Positions 45,972 to 54,530 are shown, counted from the stretch's first letter. The stretch is 55,068 nt of DNA from UBA57 sp013378375 (GCA_013378375.1 JACAFT010000003.1:1-55068); one strand, 5' to 3'. Notes: a model not told the origin generated them from the letters alone. Translations and numbers: made by a program.

Positions 45972-46277
45972 TTACAATTTTTTTATTCCAATTATAAAAC
46001 CTAATAAAAAGCCAACTGAAAGTGGAATGTTTACTATAACTGTAGTTAATATTGAAGACGATAATAGCCCTGTTTGTTCAATTATATACTCTGACACAAT
46101 ATTATAATTTACACCAAACAATTCAGTATATCCCAAGTAATTCACTGCAAATATCAGTAAAGCAATTAATACAACAATTAGTTTTGCAATTCGTTTAAAT
46201 GCATATCCTGCTACTAAACCTCCCAATGCTCCATAAATAATTATTGATATTATTGGTAGTGCTTCTCCTAATACCAT
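45972..46277 (-). CDS. FUN14-like small membrane protein
   Basis: 101 aa with three hydrophobic segments. IIYGALGGLVAGYAFKRIAK, LIVVLIALLIFAVNYLGYTE and the C-terminal IPLSVGFLLGFIIGIKK are in the order and with the glycine pattern of the FUN14 family (GxxxG helices, an aromatic-rich middle helix, a final GFxxGxxxG helix). In eukaryotes FUN14 proteins sit in the mitochondrial outer membrane. The archaeal role is unknown. It is a single gene between the cupin and tRNA-Ser. Confidence 0.7.
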   Translation of the reverse strand: MVLGEALPIISIIIYGALGGLVAGYAFKRIAKLIVVLIALLIFAVNYLGYTELFGVNYNIVSEYIIEQTGLLSSSILTTVIVNIPLSVGFLLGFIIGIKKL

Positions 46278-46324
46278 GTTTTATATTATCATTTTATACA
46301 GATAAATTTTTTTTATCGTTGTGA

Positions 46325-46418
46325 CGCCGTGAGTGGGATTTGAACCCACGATTCCTTGCGGAGACAGGATATTTGCAGAATAGCAATCCTGCGCCTTACC
46401 AGGCTAGGCAACCACGGC
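46325..46418 (-). tRNA. tRNA-Ser (anticodon GCT) with 10-nt intron at the canonical 37/38 site
   Basis: The acceptor GCCGTGG/TCACGGC has discriminator G. The D arm is GCC-TAGCCTGGTAA-GGC, and the anticodon stem CAGGA/TCCTG is followed by an extended variable arm (TCTCCGCAAGGA region), as in class II tRNA-Ser. The anticodon loop carries 17 nt. Removing 46371-46380 gives TTGCTAA with anticodon GCT. The precursor shows a clean bulge-helix-bulge: outer helix the anticodon stem, central TTGC/GCAA, bulges TA|T and AT|A, and only a three-nucleotide apical loop plus bulge base. CCA is not encoded. Confidence 0.93.
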
Positions 46419-46482
46419 ATAAGAAATGTCGTTATTGCCATTATTAACGTTTAAAAAAAACTGAAACAAATATACGAATTAA

Positions 46483-47112
46483 CTAGACTTTTCCTGTTTT
46501 CAAAACTCTCAGTCCAGCTATTCCTACCCATAATCCAAGAATAACTGCTTCTATAAATTCAGGAATTGCTACTCCTTCAGGATATATTGTACTTATTGGC
46601 GATCCCAATATTGAAAGAACTGCTCCTATGATTACTGCTAATGCAATTATTCCTGATACAATTGAAAATATTGCAAAATTTCTATCTCTAGAGAATCTTT
46701 CTGCTCCAATTATCATTAAACCGATTGGAGTAAAAATAAAGTAAATTAATGCTACATTTCTATGAATTGATGCAGAAATATCATATGGAAATACACCTAC
46801 TAATGCAAGATTAATTCCTCCTATGAATAATATAGAATAAGCTATCTTGCTCATCAAATTATTTGGAATTGTTTTTCTAGTAAAAAAAACGAATACGGCA
46901 ATTAATACTCCAGCTATAATCATTCCTCCATTGAATACCCATATTGCAATTTGTGTCCCACCTTGTTGTTCTACTCCTAAATCACTAAGTGCATGTACTG
47001 GCCAATCAAACCATGGTGAAAAAGAAACAGAAACCAATACCAGTAAAAGTCCAATTATTGGACTAGCGATCCCTGCTATTCCAAATTGTTTTATCTTATT
47101 ACTTTCAGACAT
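46483..47112 (-). CDS. DUF998-family membrane protein
   Basis: About 209 aa with six predicted membrane helices, DUF998 family. Family-like features are the early SFSPWFDWPVHALSDLG stretch (the loop ending in LSDLG), GMIIAGVLIAVFVFF, GGINLALVGVFPYD and GLMIIGAERFSRDR. Function is unknown. I chose ATG 47112. The upstream in-frame ATGs at 47133 and 47166 would run into the 3' end of the SRP RNA, and a TATA-like TTCTTAAAGG lies about 30 bp before 47112, fitting a leaderless transcript. Confidence 0.82.
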   Translation of the reverse strand: MSESNKIKQFGIAGIASPIIGLLLVLVSVSFSPWFDWPVHALSDLGVEQQGGTQIAIWVFNGGMIIAGVLIAVFVFFTRKTIPNNLMSKIAYSILFIGGINLALVGVFPYDISASIHRNVALIYFIFTPIGLMIIGAERFSRDRNFAIFSIVSGIIALAVIIGAVLSILGSPISTIYPEGVAIPEFIEAVILGLWVGIAGLRVLKTGKV

Positions 47113-47149
47113 CGTTATAATATTAGTTAACATAAATGCCTTTAAGAAT

Positions 47150-47465
47150 ATTGGCAACAGCACCAAAGGGATTCATATATCAAACAGGCCCTTTTCCAAT
47201 CTTACAAAGTCATTCACGTAGACGTGAAAGCGCAACCACAACACTATACGGATGCTCCCTCCCGGGCCTGTCCGATTTCAGTAATTGAGGAATCACTATT
47301 TCCTTCGAGATAGCTATCCCTTATGACCACCAATCACGGCGTGATTTCATTCAAGCAAGAAGGTAGGTACTTGCAAATTATATTTTAACCAATGGTTACT
47401 GGCGCTGCATATAGCCGGTTTCAGCACGGGGGACGGCTATCACCCCAACCCTACCTGTTGCCAGT
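47150..47465 (-). ncRNA. Signal recognition particle RNA (archaeal 7S RNA)
   Basis: No protein fits this unusually GC-rich stretch. On the minus strand the 5' domain reads GGTAGGGTTGGGGTGATAGC, then GTCCCCCGTGCTGAAACCGG, the conserved loops of archaeal SRP helices 3 and 4. The apical domain at about 47249-47275 reads CAGG-CCC-GGGA-GGG-AGCA, the SRP54-binding helix 8 with a GNRA tetraloop and the symmetric loop. The ends pair as TGGCAACAG with CTGTTGCCA, giving archaeal helix 1. The length of about 316 nt is normal. A TATA-like TATATATC at 47483-47490 lies about 25 bp upstream. FtsY is encoded 3.5 kb away. Confidence 0.92.
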
Positions 47466-47482
47466 ATAATAATTAACTTAAT

Positions 47483-47490
47483 GATATATA
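47483..47490 (-). promoter_or_regulatory. TATA box of the SRP RNA gene
   Basis: TATATATC on the minus strand is centred about 22 bp before the predicted 5' end of SRP RNA at 47465, the normal archaeal TBP-box distance. Confidence 0.55.
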
Positions 47491-47503
47491 GATGGCTTGT
47501 TCT

Positions 47504-49228
47504 TCATTTCCTTGTTGTGTTTTTATATTGCACATAAATAACGAAGACGACGCTCAATAATACTAAAACATATGTCCATAATGTACGTTGTTCTGATGCC
47601 GAATAATTAGATTCTATTTCAGATACAAAAAATACATTATCTGGTATGTCATCAATTCTTGTATTCCTTTTAATAACATCTGATAACTTGGTGTTTGAAA
47701 TATCTTCTCTTAAATATTCCAAGTCTGGGTCGTTCAAATAGAATAAACTATCTCCATCTCTTATTCTTTCAAATTGTTCTTTTATTATATAATATCCAGT
47801 TTCCCCAAGTGTGGAATCTTCTAAATGTTCTTCTGCTAATATCCCAATAATTGGATCCAATTCATTAACATTTCTATAAGTCTGACTCAATCGTCTAATT
47901 ACTTCTTGATCTGAATTTATCTCATCAAATTCCATTACAGGTAGTAACCCAATTTCTTCTCGTATTGAATTATAATCTGGTATTCCATGGTCTCTTGCTC
48001 TTATGATATCTAATGCACATAAATCTAAACCTCCCCTTTGAGGTTCACCAAATAAAAAGTTCCTTATACTATTATGGTAGTATATATCATTCGCTTGTTG
48101 CTTTGTTACAACCACTCCTTTTATTATTGAATCAATTCCATGTTTCTGAATAATTGACGGATTGAAAAACCCATCTTCCATTGCAACCATTTGATTTATA
48201 CCTGTTTCATTGACTAGAACGAATTGTTCTCCTATTTGACTATGTCCAATTCTAAATGCTACAACAGAAAATAAATGCGAAATTTGTGGATTCACAGATT
48301 TATCATATGTATTATATGGCTCTAGTTCAATCCCTAGCGATGGTATAAATTCGTTATATGTTATTGATTGGATTATTGCTGTGTTTATCTTTCTTGCCAT
48401 TTGAAATATCTCTTCATCACTTAATTCTGGATTGTAGTTCAATATTTCTTCAGCAATACGATTATGTTCTCTTACAAACAACGTATTGACTGCTGTAAGT
48501 GCAATATTCTCATTTGCTCTAATATCGCCCGAAAAGAAAGCCAAACCCCTTACTCGTTGTACTTCTATTGAATTTGCAGGTGCTAACCGCAATAAATCTC
48601 CATTTTTATGTTCTGTTGTAATTAATTTACCTCCTTCAAATGTTCTTAATTCGTTTGCACGTTGTTCTGAAGTTCCATATATTACACTGCCATCTAACCA
48701 AGGCGTAACTGTGTTTATCTGCTCACGATTATTCTCTCTCGAAAATCCTGTTCTTACGTCATATAGGCTCCGAAATACTGACATCATTGTTTGGTTTTCT
48801 CGATAATGTGGATCATTTTCTGGCGCATTAATTTGAATTCTTTCTAAACTTTGTAATTTTGTATCAAAAATTGCTGTAGGTGTGAAATCTATATCATGGG
48901 AGATGAATTGACCCCATACCCAATTCATATCTGATAAATTCCTTTCATCCATGATATTCAAGTCTGGTTGTTGATCACATACTGTGTTGCTTATAGTTCT
49001 AGCATTAGGACTGCCTTTATTGGACAATTCTGATATTCCATCTGAATAAGCTTGACTAGCTAATCTTCGAAGAGTTAAATTTGCCTCGCCCCAATTTAAA
49101 TTTTCTTTGTTGTTATTTGAACCATTAAAACTATACGAGTCCGACACAATAATTTCTTGATACTGGCCTAGTGCAAATGATGGAAGTAATATTAACAAAC
49201 TAAATGTTAATATTACTACTCTATTCAT
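47504..49228 (-). CDS. Animal-type haem peroxidase (peroxidase-cyclooxygenase superfamily), secreted and membrane-anchored
   Basis: 574 aa. A signal peptide (1-21, ending SFALG) leads to a complete animal-haem-peroxidase domain: VWGQFISHDIDFTPT with distal His111 and the calcium Asp112, DGSVIYGTSEQRANELR, LFVREHNRIAEEIL, FRIGHSQI with the proximal His, and IIRARDHGIPDYNSIREE. The residue before the distal His is Ser, where mammalian enzymes have the Asp that esterifies haem, so that covalent link should be absent. A C-terminal helix (WTYVLVLLSVVFVIYV) with a basic tail anchors it facing outward. It is coupled (2-bp gap) to a Tat-exported protein. Oxidises halides or phenols with H2O2 by family knowledge. 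Confidence 0.9.
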   Translation of the reverse strand: MNRVVILTFSLLILLPSFALGQYQEIIVSDSYSFNGSNNNKENLNWGEANLTLRRLASQAYSDGISELSNKGSPNARTISNTVCDQQPDLNIMDERNLSDMNWVWGQFISHDIDFTPTAIFDTKLQSLERIQINAPENDPHYRENQTMMSVFRSLYDVRTGFSRENNREQINTVTPWLDGSVIYGTSEQRANELRTFEGGKLITTEHKNGDLLRLAPANSIEVQRVRGLAFFSGDIRANENIALTAVNTLFVREHNRIAEEILNYNPELSDEEIFQMARKINTAIIQSITYNEFIPSLGIELEPYNTYDKSVNPQISHLFSVVAFRIGHSQIGEQFVLVNETGINQMVAMEDGFFNPSIIQKHGIDSIIKGVVVTKQQANDIYYHNSIRNFLFGEPQRGGLDLCALDIIRARDHGIPDYNSIREEIGLLPVMEFDEINSDQEVIRRLSQTYRNVNELDPIIGILAEEHLEDSTLGETGYYIIKEQFERIRDGDSLFYLNDPDLEYLREDISNTKLSDVIKRNTRIDDIPDNVFFVSEIESNYSASEQRTLWTYVLVLLSVVFVIYVQYKNTTRK

Positions 49229-49230
49229 TT

Positions 49231-49956
49231 CTATGATGATTTCGGTAATGATTTAGCTAGTTGTTCGAGTTTCTTTACAGTTACTGAACCAGTGGATAAT
49301 TCTCCAGTAAAAGTAAATTTTGGACCGAATATTGCATAATTGACTGGTGCTTCATTTTCATCAAAGAATGCAGTATATGAAAATGCTTTTCTATCTACTG
49401 CAACAATCTCTGATTTGAATGGTTCTGGTTTTATTCTAGATCCGTATATATTTCCTCCAGCAGAAGCTTCAGTAAAACAATCTCCTGTATCGCTTTCTAA
49501 GATACACGTTGAGTTTTCAGATTCTTCAATTGATTTTACATGTAGATTCGACGTAGACATTAACATAAAGAAAGTATTTTCTTCAATTGGTACTTCTCCC
49601 ATTAGATATGTTGGCATTATAAATGCTTCAGGATTGTTATCTACCCGGCAAATTGCATTTTTCTGGTCAAAATAGAATGTCTCATCCATTCTTATTGTTG
49701 GTTGTTTATCGACTGTATTTGGCATCTTCTTAATATTACTTCCTCCACCAAATATTGCCCATCTTTGAAGATCTCCTAATTGATCATTCAAAGAATCAAT
49801 ATCAGTTTGTAATCTTGAATTTACTTCTTTTTCTGCAGACAGGTTGTTATTGGAATTTATAAATCCTAATCCCCCTATTCCTAATCCGACAGCAGCTCCT
49901 CCAACATACTTTATGAAATCTCTTCTATTCTGTTTGTCAGGTAGAATGTTTGTCAT
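49231..49956 (-). CDS. Tat-exported protein of unknown function, partner of the haem peroxidase
   Basis: About 241 aa. The start MTNILPDKQNRRDFIKYVGG carries a twin-arginine RRDFIK motif followed by a glycine-rich hydrophobic helix (AAVGLGIGGLGF), so it should be exported folded by Tat. A short coiled coil follows (about 35-60), then a compact domain with three cysteines (ICRVD, STCILESDTGDCF) that I do not recognise. I chose ATG 49956, since the longer frame would overlap argF and bury the Tat motif. The stop lies 2 bp before the peroxidase start, which suggests an electron-transfer or maturation partner. That function is inference. Confidence 0.75.
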   Translation of the reverse strand: MTNILPDKQNRRDFIKYVGGAAVGLGIGGLGFINSNNNLSAEKEVNSRLQTDIDSLNDQLGDLQRWAIFGGGSNIKKMPNTVDKQPTIRMDETFYFDQKNAICRVDNNPEAFIMPTYLMGEVPIEENTFFMLMSTSNLHVKSIEESENSTCILESDTGDCFTEASAGGNIYGSRIKPEPFKSEIVAVDRKAFSYTAFFDENEAPVNYAIFGPKFTFTGELSTGSVTVKKLEQLAKSLPKSS

Positions 49957-50012
49957 AATATAATTCACAATCAGCTTATTTATATATATAACGGCATTAT
50001 AAACAAAAATTT

Positions 50013-50927
50013 CTATTTTAATAAAGACCATATTAAGGCCTTATGCATATGCAATTTATTTTCAACTTGTTGCCAAATCACTGAATTATTTCCATCAATT
50101 ACTTTTTCTGATACTTCTTCTCCACGAACTGCAGGTAAACAGTGCATGAATATTGCATTATCTTTCGCTTTAGACATAAGTGATTGTGTTATTTTATATT
50201 TTGGAAGAAATTGTTTTCTTTTTTCTTTTATATTTTTATCTCCCATTGATATTATTTTGTCTGTTGATATTACATCTGCATCTTTTGCAGCTTTAATTGG
50301 ATCTGTAGTTATGAGTAATTTACTTCCATTATTATCTGCTATTTCTTTAGCAAGTTTTAATATCCTCTTATTTGGAAAATATCTTTTTGGGCAAGAAACT
50401 GAAAAATTTGCCCCAAGTTTTAATGATGCTATCATAAAGTCATTAAATACATTATTACTGTCTCCAATCCAAGATATGTTTAGATTTTGAATATTCTTTT
50501 TGTTTTCTATAATTGTCTGAATATCTGATAATGCTTGGCATGGGTGATTTGTATTTGATAAAGCATTTATTACTGGTATTGAAGAATTTTCTGCAAATTC
50601 GAGAATATCTGAATTGTTAAATGTACGAATAACCACAATGTCGACATATTGAGATAATGTTTTAGCTGTGTCTTTAATTAATTCGCCCCTAGATAATTGT
50701 AAATCTGCATAACTCAAAAAAATAGAATTTCCGCCTAGTTCTCTCATTGCAACTTCAAAACTTAATCTAGTTCTAGTTGATGGTTTTTGAAAAATTAATG
50801 CTAGTGTTTTATTTCTAATTGTTTTTGTCGATATTTTGTTGTTTGTTTTGAATTTTTTTGCAAGATTTACTAATTTTTTAATTTCCCTTGCATCTAATTC
50901 TTCTATTGAAACGAGTTTTTTGTTCAA
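50013..50927 (-). CDS. argF: Ornithine carbamoyltransferase
   Basis: Makes citrulline from carbamoyl phosphate and ornithine in arginine synthesis, using the product of the carAB pair in this window. 304 aa with the carbamoyl-phosphate site STRTRLSFEVAMRELGG (about residues 52-68), HPCQALSDIQTI, SWIGDSNNVFNDFM and the ornithine-side motif MHCLPAVRGEEVS. It follows ftsY by 3 bp, so it is probably in one operon with ftsY and pfdA. Confidence 0.95.
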   Translation of the reverse strand: MNKKLVSIEELDAREIKKLVNLAKKFKTNNKISTKTIRNKTLALIFQKPSTRTRLSFEVAMRELGGNSIFLSYADLQLSRGELIKDTAKTLSQYVDIVVIRTFNNSDILEFAENSSIPVINALSNTNHPCQALSDIQTIIENKKNIQNLNISWIGDSNNVFNDFMIASLKLGANFSVSCPKRYFPNKRILKLAKEIADNNGSKLLITTDPIKAAKDADVISTDKIISMGDKNIKEKRKQFLPKYKITQSLMSKAKDNAIFMHCLPAVRGEEVSEKVIDGNNSVIWQQVENKLHMHKALIWSLLK

Positions 50928-50930
50928 TTT

Positions 50931-51839
50931 TTATCTTCCTTGTTCCTTGAATAAATTTGATAGAAATCTATCTTTGTTAAACTTCTCAAGGTCTTTATAC
51001 TCTTGTCCAGTCCCTATATATATTATTGGTTTTGACGTTTCACTCAATACTGCTAATAACGCTCCTCCCTTGACATCCGCGTCTACTTTTGTCAGAATTG
51101 ACCCATTAAACTCTGTAAATTTGTAGAATTCCTGAGCTTGTGATACCAAATCATTGCCAGTTAGTGAATCACCTACGAATATTGTAAAATTTGGATTTAT
51201 TACATTTCTAATTTTTGATATTTCTTGCATGAGATTATTACTTGTTTGAACACGTCCAGATGTATCAATTAACACAACATCGATATTATGAAGTTTTGAA
51301 TACTCAACACCATCTCTTGATACTGCTGCTGGATCTGACCCATATTTTTGTGCGATTATCTTGATATCTAATCTGTTTGCATGTTCTTTGATTTGTTCAA
51401 TTGCTCCTGCTCTAAATGTATCTGCTGCGACCAGGACTACGCTAAGGTTATTTGTTTTTAATAAATTTCCTATTTTTGCTATTGTTGTAGTTTTTCCTGA
51501 TCCATTTATTCCAACAATTAATATCTTGAATGGTTTTTCACTTGATTTGATTAATTCTATTAAATCAATTTCTTCTATTTGATCAAATATGTTGTTTATT
51601 GATAAGGTAAATCTATCTTTAATTATTTTATTAAATTCTGTATTTCTTGAAAATGTATTATTGATTAATTCATTTCTTAAATCTTGAGATAATTTCTCAA
51701 CTAAATTGAAGGGTAGTTCACATTCCAATAAATTTATTTCAAATTCTTCCAATGTTCTATTTAATTCTTCTTCTGAAATTTTTTTTTCTACAGCAATTTT
51801 TGAAATATTTGAAACTGTATTTCTAATTTTGTCGAACAT
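50931..51839 (-). CDS. ftsY: Signal recognition particle receptor FtsY
   Basis: SRP receptor GTPase. About 302 aa: a short N-helical domain (about 1-95) and an NG domain with G1 VGINGSGKTTTIAKIG, ADTFRAGAIEQI (insertion box), G3 DTSGR, G4 TKVD and the closing GG-ALLAV region. It lacks the long acidic A domain of bacterial FtsY, as is usual in archaea. I chose ATG 51839. The TTG six codons earlier would extend the overlap with pfdA. The overlap with pfdA is 17 bp. Confidence 0.95.
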   Translation of the reverse strand: MFDKIRNTVSNISKIAVEKKISEEELNRTLEEFEINLLECELPFNLVEKLSQDLRNELINNTFSRNTEFNKIIKDRFTLSINNIFDQIEEIDLIELIKSSEKPFKILIVGINGSGKTTTIAKIGNLLKTNNLSVVLVAADTFRAGAIEQIKEHANRLDIKIIAQKYGSDPAAVSRDGVEYSKLHNIDVVLIDTSGRVQTSNNLMQEISKIRNVINPNFTIFVGDSLTGNDLVSQAQEFYKFTEFNGSILTKVDADVKGGALLAVLSETSKPIIYIGTGQEYKDLEKFNKDRFLSNLFKEQGR

Positions 51840-52245
51840 TTTGTTGGCCCTGTACAATTGTGTTCAAAGCTGTTCTAATACTATTGTATTGTTGTGCCAT
51901 TTCATTTTTTTGTACTGTTAATGTTTTCATTGCTTCTTCTATATCTTTTATTCTTGTATCGAGGAATTCTTTCACTTCTTCTGCATTTTTTTCTATTGTT
52001 ATTCCTGCTCCTATATTTACTAGAAATGTGGGTGTTTTTCCCAATTTTATTAATAACCCTGATCCTATTGGAAATAATATATCTTCAAAATTAGCTTTTT
52101 CTAGATTTTCAGTAGCTTTGCTCGCTGCTTTGCTTTCTATTATTGCCTTGATTGAAATATTTTCTCTATTGTTAATTTCTTCTAGGTAAGATTCTAGCAT
52201 TCTCATTTGTTGAATCATTGCTTGTGCTTGTTGTTCTGCGCTCAA
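51823..52245 (-). CDS. pfdA: Prefoldin alpha subunit
   Basis: Subunit of the hexameric archaeal prefoldin chaperone. 140 aa: an N-terminal coiled-coil helix (EQQAQAMIQQMRMLESYLEE), a central beta-hairpin block with ILFPIGSGLLIKLGK and VNIGAGITIEKNAEEVKEFL, and a C-terminal coiled-coil helix (DIEEAMKTLTVQKNEMAQQY). The start is TTG at 52245. It lies between aif6 and ftsY, a widespread archaeal gene order. Confidence 0.93.
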   Translation of the reverse strand: MSAEQQAQAMIQQMRMLESYLEEINNRENISIKAIIESKAASKATENLEKANFEDILFPIGSGLLIKLGKTPTFLVNIGAGITIEKNAEEVKEFLDTRIKDIEEAMKTLTVQKNEMAQQYNSIRTALNTIVQGQQNVRQN

Positions 52246-52301
52246 TTTAGTTCTGATTTGTTTTGGATATTTAAAACACTATTGCTAAAAATATATCTGT
52301 T

Positions 52302-52988
52302 CTAAATTCCAAATGCTCTACTAAGCATTACTAATTCAGGACCGCTAGTTTGACTTCCAACAAGTATGTTTTTTGAATTTGAAATAATTCCTGAGGAAAC
52401 ATATGGCACTCCGCTGTTGACTGTTGCATTTTCTACTTCTACTTGAAGTATTTCACTTATAATTTTCATTTCATCTTTGTTTATAATGGGGTGTGCAATT
52501 GCACCTTTGTTAGTCGTATTGATCATGGCGCCTATTAGATATATTGGTGAAAAACCTGTTTGTTTATTGGATATTTCCATTCTTTTTACGGGTACTTTTA
52601 GACTTTTTGAAATTTCTTTTGCTTGTTCTTCACTTACTAGACTAGATACTATTCCTCCATAATCGTTTGCTGTAATTAAGTTTCCAACTGCAGTGAATCT
52701 TGAATTCAATTTTTGTATGTTTAGTCCTGTTTCCTTTGATATAATATTTATTTCAAAATTTTCTATTAACTTTGATACAATTATTCCATTGTTATTCATT
52801 ATAGATAATGCCCCTAGCAAATTCGAACCTCCTATTGATGTTGTAATATTTGATACTTTCAAATGTGTTTTCATTTGTTGTATTTTATTGGCAGAGATAC
52901 CCGGAGGACTTAATACTGAATTATCATTCGAACGAATGAAAACTCCTATGTTTGGGTTCCTATATATATTGAAGTGAACAATATTCAA
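52302..52988 (-). CDS. eif6: Translation initiation factor aIF6
   Basis: Ribosome anti-association factor that binds the large subunit. 228 aa with pentein-repeat phrases recurring five times, for example NPNIGVFIRSND, GGSNLLGALSIMNNNG, GNLITANDYGGIVSSL, GAMINTTNKGAIAHP and NSGVPYVSSGIISN. The start is TTG 52988. It is first in a row with pfdA, ftsY and argF. The usual archaeal neighbours L31e, L39e and LX are not in this window. Confidence 0.95.
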   Translation of the reverse strand: MNIVHFNIYRNPNIGVFIRSNDNSVLSPPGISANKIQQMKTHLKVSNITTSIGGSNLLGALSIMNNNGIIVSKLIENFEINIISKETGLNIQKLNSRFTAVGNLITANDYGGIVSSLVSEEQAKEISKSLKVPVKRMEISNKQTGFSPIYLIGAMINTTNKGAIAHPIINKDEMKIISEILQVEVENATVNSGVPYVSSGIISNSKNILVGSQTSGPELVMLSRAFGI

Positions 52989-53050
52989 TTATGTTTACAC
53001 ATTGATAATTTTCAAAGATTACTTATAGAGATTACGTTAATTATTTATTA

Positions 53051-53416
53051 TTGAACGATTTTAATATTCCTTTTCAAATCAAGAAATTGAGTAAATCAAA
53101 ATTTCGTAGCAAATTTCACTTGTCTGATTCTGACTGTCACTACATTCAAAAACATGGACTTGATGAAATTAGACTTCACGCTACCCAGTTTATTATTACT
53201 AGATTATCTCCTGCATTTCCTAAAAATGACGGAAGACAAACTCCATTTAAAAATCACCCTGTTTTTGTGGCGCAGCATGCTACTGCAACTTGTTGTCGTA
53301 AATGTATGAATAAATGGTATAATGTGCCTAAAGGTATGATTCTTAATCAATTTCAAATAGATTTTGCTGTAGAACTCATCATTTACTGGATTAAGCTTCA
53401 ACTTAATGATTCTTAA
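53051..53416 (+). CDS. DUF4186-family protein
   Basis: 121 aa. The DUF4186 pattern is clear: an N-terminal helical part (KFRSKFHLSDSDCHYIQKHG), a middle TQFIITRLSPAFPKNDGRQT, HPVFVAQHATATCCRKCMNK with conserved His and three Cys, and WYNVPKGMIL. The His/Cys set could hold a metal. No function is known. The start is TTG 53051. It is divergent from aif6 and followed by egsA, probably in its own transcript. Confidence 0.85.
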   Translation: MNDFNIPFQIKKLSKSKFRSKFHLSDSDCHYIQKHGLDEIRLHATQFIITRLSPAFPKNDGRQTPFKNHPVFVAQHATATCCRKCMNKWYNVPKGMILNQFQIDFAVELIIYWIKLQLNDS

Positions 53417-53468
53417 TTTACCCCACAAAGTTAAATAGATATTAAAGTCAATTCGTTTTTAAACTCTG

Positions 53469-54530
53469 TTGAATTCTATTAAAAAAGGCCACTTGATGGA
53501 ATTACCCGGCCGTGTATTAATTGGTACTGATATTATTCAGGAATTTGGTAATTTTCTTACTGATCTTAGTATTACTAGTAATATATTATTTGTTAGTGGT
53601 CCAAAAGTTCACACTGTACTGAAAGATAAACTGGAAACTTCATTAAATTCATCTAATCTAACCTTTGATTGGAAAATTGTTGAACATGCAACCAATCAGG
53701 TCATTGATGAAGTTTCATTACTTTGTCAGAATAATAATTATGAAATAATCGTAGGTGTTGGTGGAGGAAAATCAGTTGATGTTGCTAAGTTGACTTCATA
53801 CAAGGAAAATATTCCATTTATTAGTGTTCCTACTAGCGCATCTCATGATGGAATATCTAGTCCATTTGCTTCGATTAAAGGATTGGAAAGGCCGTATTCT
53901 TTTGTAGCAAGTCCCCCAATTGGAATATTTGCTGATATTGAAATAATTTCCCAAGCTCCAGATAGATTGTTGTCTAGTGGATGTGGTGATCTAATTGCAA
54001 AAATAACTGCTGTGAAAGATTGGGAATTGGCACATATTGAATCTGGCGAAAGATTTGGTAATTACGCCGCGAGTTTAGCTTATATGAGTTCACAGATTTT
54101 ATTTGATCAATCTTTGAACTTTGCTCAAAATAGAATTGATAGCGTTAGAAATATTGTCGAAGCTCTGATAAGTACTGGTGTAGCTGCAGGTATTGCTGGT
54201 AGCAGCCGTCCTTGTAGTGGTTCTGAACATCTTATTAGTCATGCTCTTGACGTAATTTCTCCAGGTAACGGTTTACACGGAGAAAAATGTGGAATTTCTA
54301 CTATACTTATGTCAAAGCTACATGGTTTAGATTGGCAAAATATACGTGATACTCTTGTACGAATGAATTGTCCTACTAAGATTGATGAGATCGGTATAAC
54401 TCCTGATGAAATGATTGAAGCTATTAATATTGCTCCAACAATCCGCCCTGATCGTTATACTATATTGAATAAAATTGAACTCGATAGAGAAAATATCAAG
54501 ACGTTACTGTCTGAAACTAAATGTATATAG
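53469..54530 (+). CDS. egsA: sn-Glycerol-1-phosphate dehydrogenase
   Basis: NAD(P)-linked reduction of dihydroxyacetone phosphate to sn-glycerol-1-phosphate, the step that sets archaeal lipid stereochemistry. 353 aa: VGVGGGKSVDVAKL (dinucleotide-binding), PTSASHDGISSPFASI (zinc Asp), GSEHLISHALD and GLHGEKCGIS with the zinc His residues. It has the full family length and is a strong archaeal marker. The start is TTG 53469. It converges with the small membrane protein gene at 54531. Confidence 0.96.
   Translation: MNSIKKGHLMELPGRVLIGTDIIQEFGNFLTDLSITSNILFVSGPKVHTVLKDKLETSLNSSNLTFDWKIVEHATNQVIDEVSLLCQNNNYEIIVGVGGGKSVDVAKLTSYKENIPFISVPTSASHDGISSPFASIKGLERPYSFVASPPIGIFADIEIISQAPDRLLSSGCGDLIAKITAVKDWELAHIESGERFGNYAASLAYMSSQILFDQSLNFAQNRIDSVRNIVEALISTGVAAGIAGSSRPCSGSEHLISHALDVISPGNGLHGEKCGISTILMSKLHGLDWQNIRDTLVRMNCPTKIDEIGITPDEMIEAINIAPTIRPDRYTILNKIELDRENIKTLLSETKCI

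Noticed and set aside
47113..47166. Longer N-terminus for the DUF998 protein
   Set aside because: It would overlap the 3' strand of SRP RNA helix 1, and a promoter-like box fits the ATG at 47112.
49957..50031. 25-residue N-terminal extension of the Tat-exported protein
   Set aside because: It would overlap argF and place a hydrophobic stretch before the twin-arginine motif, which normally sits near the N-terminus.
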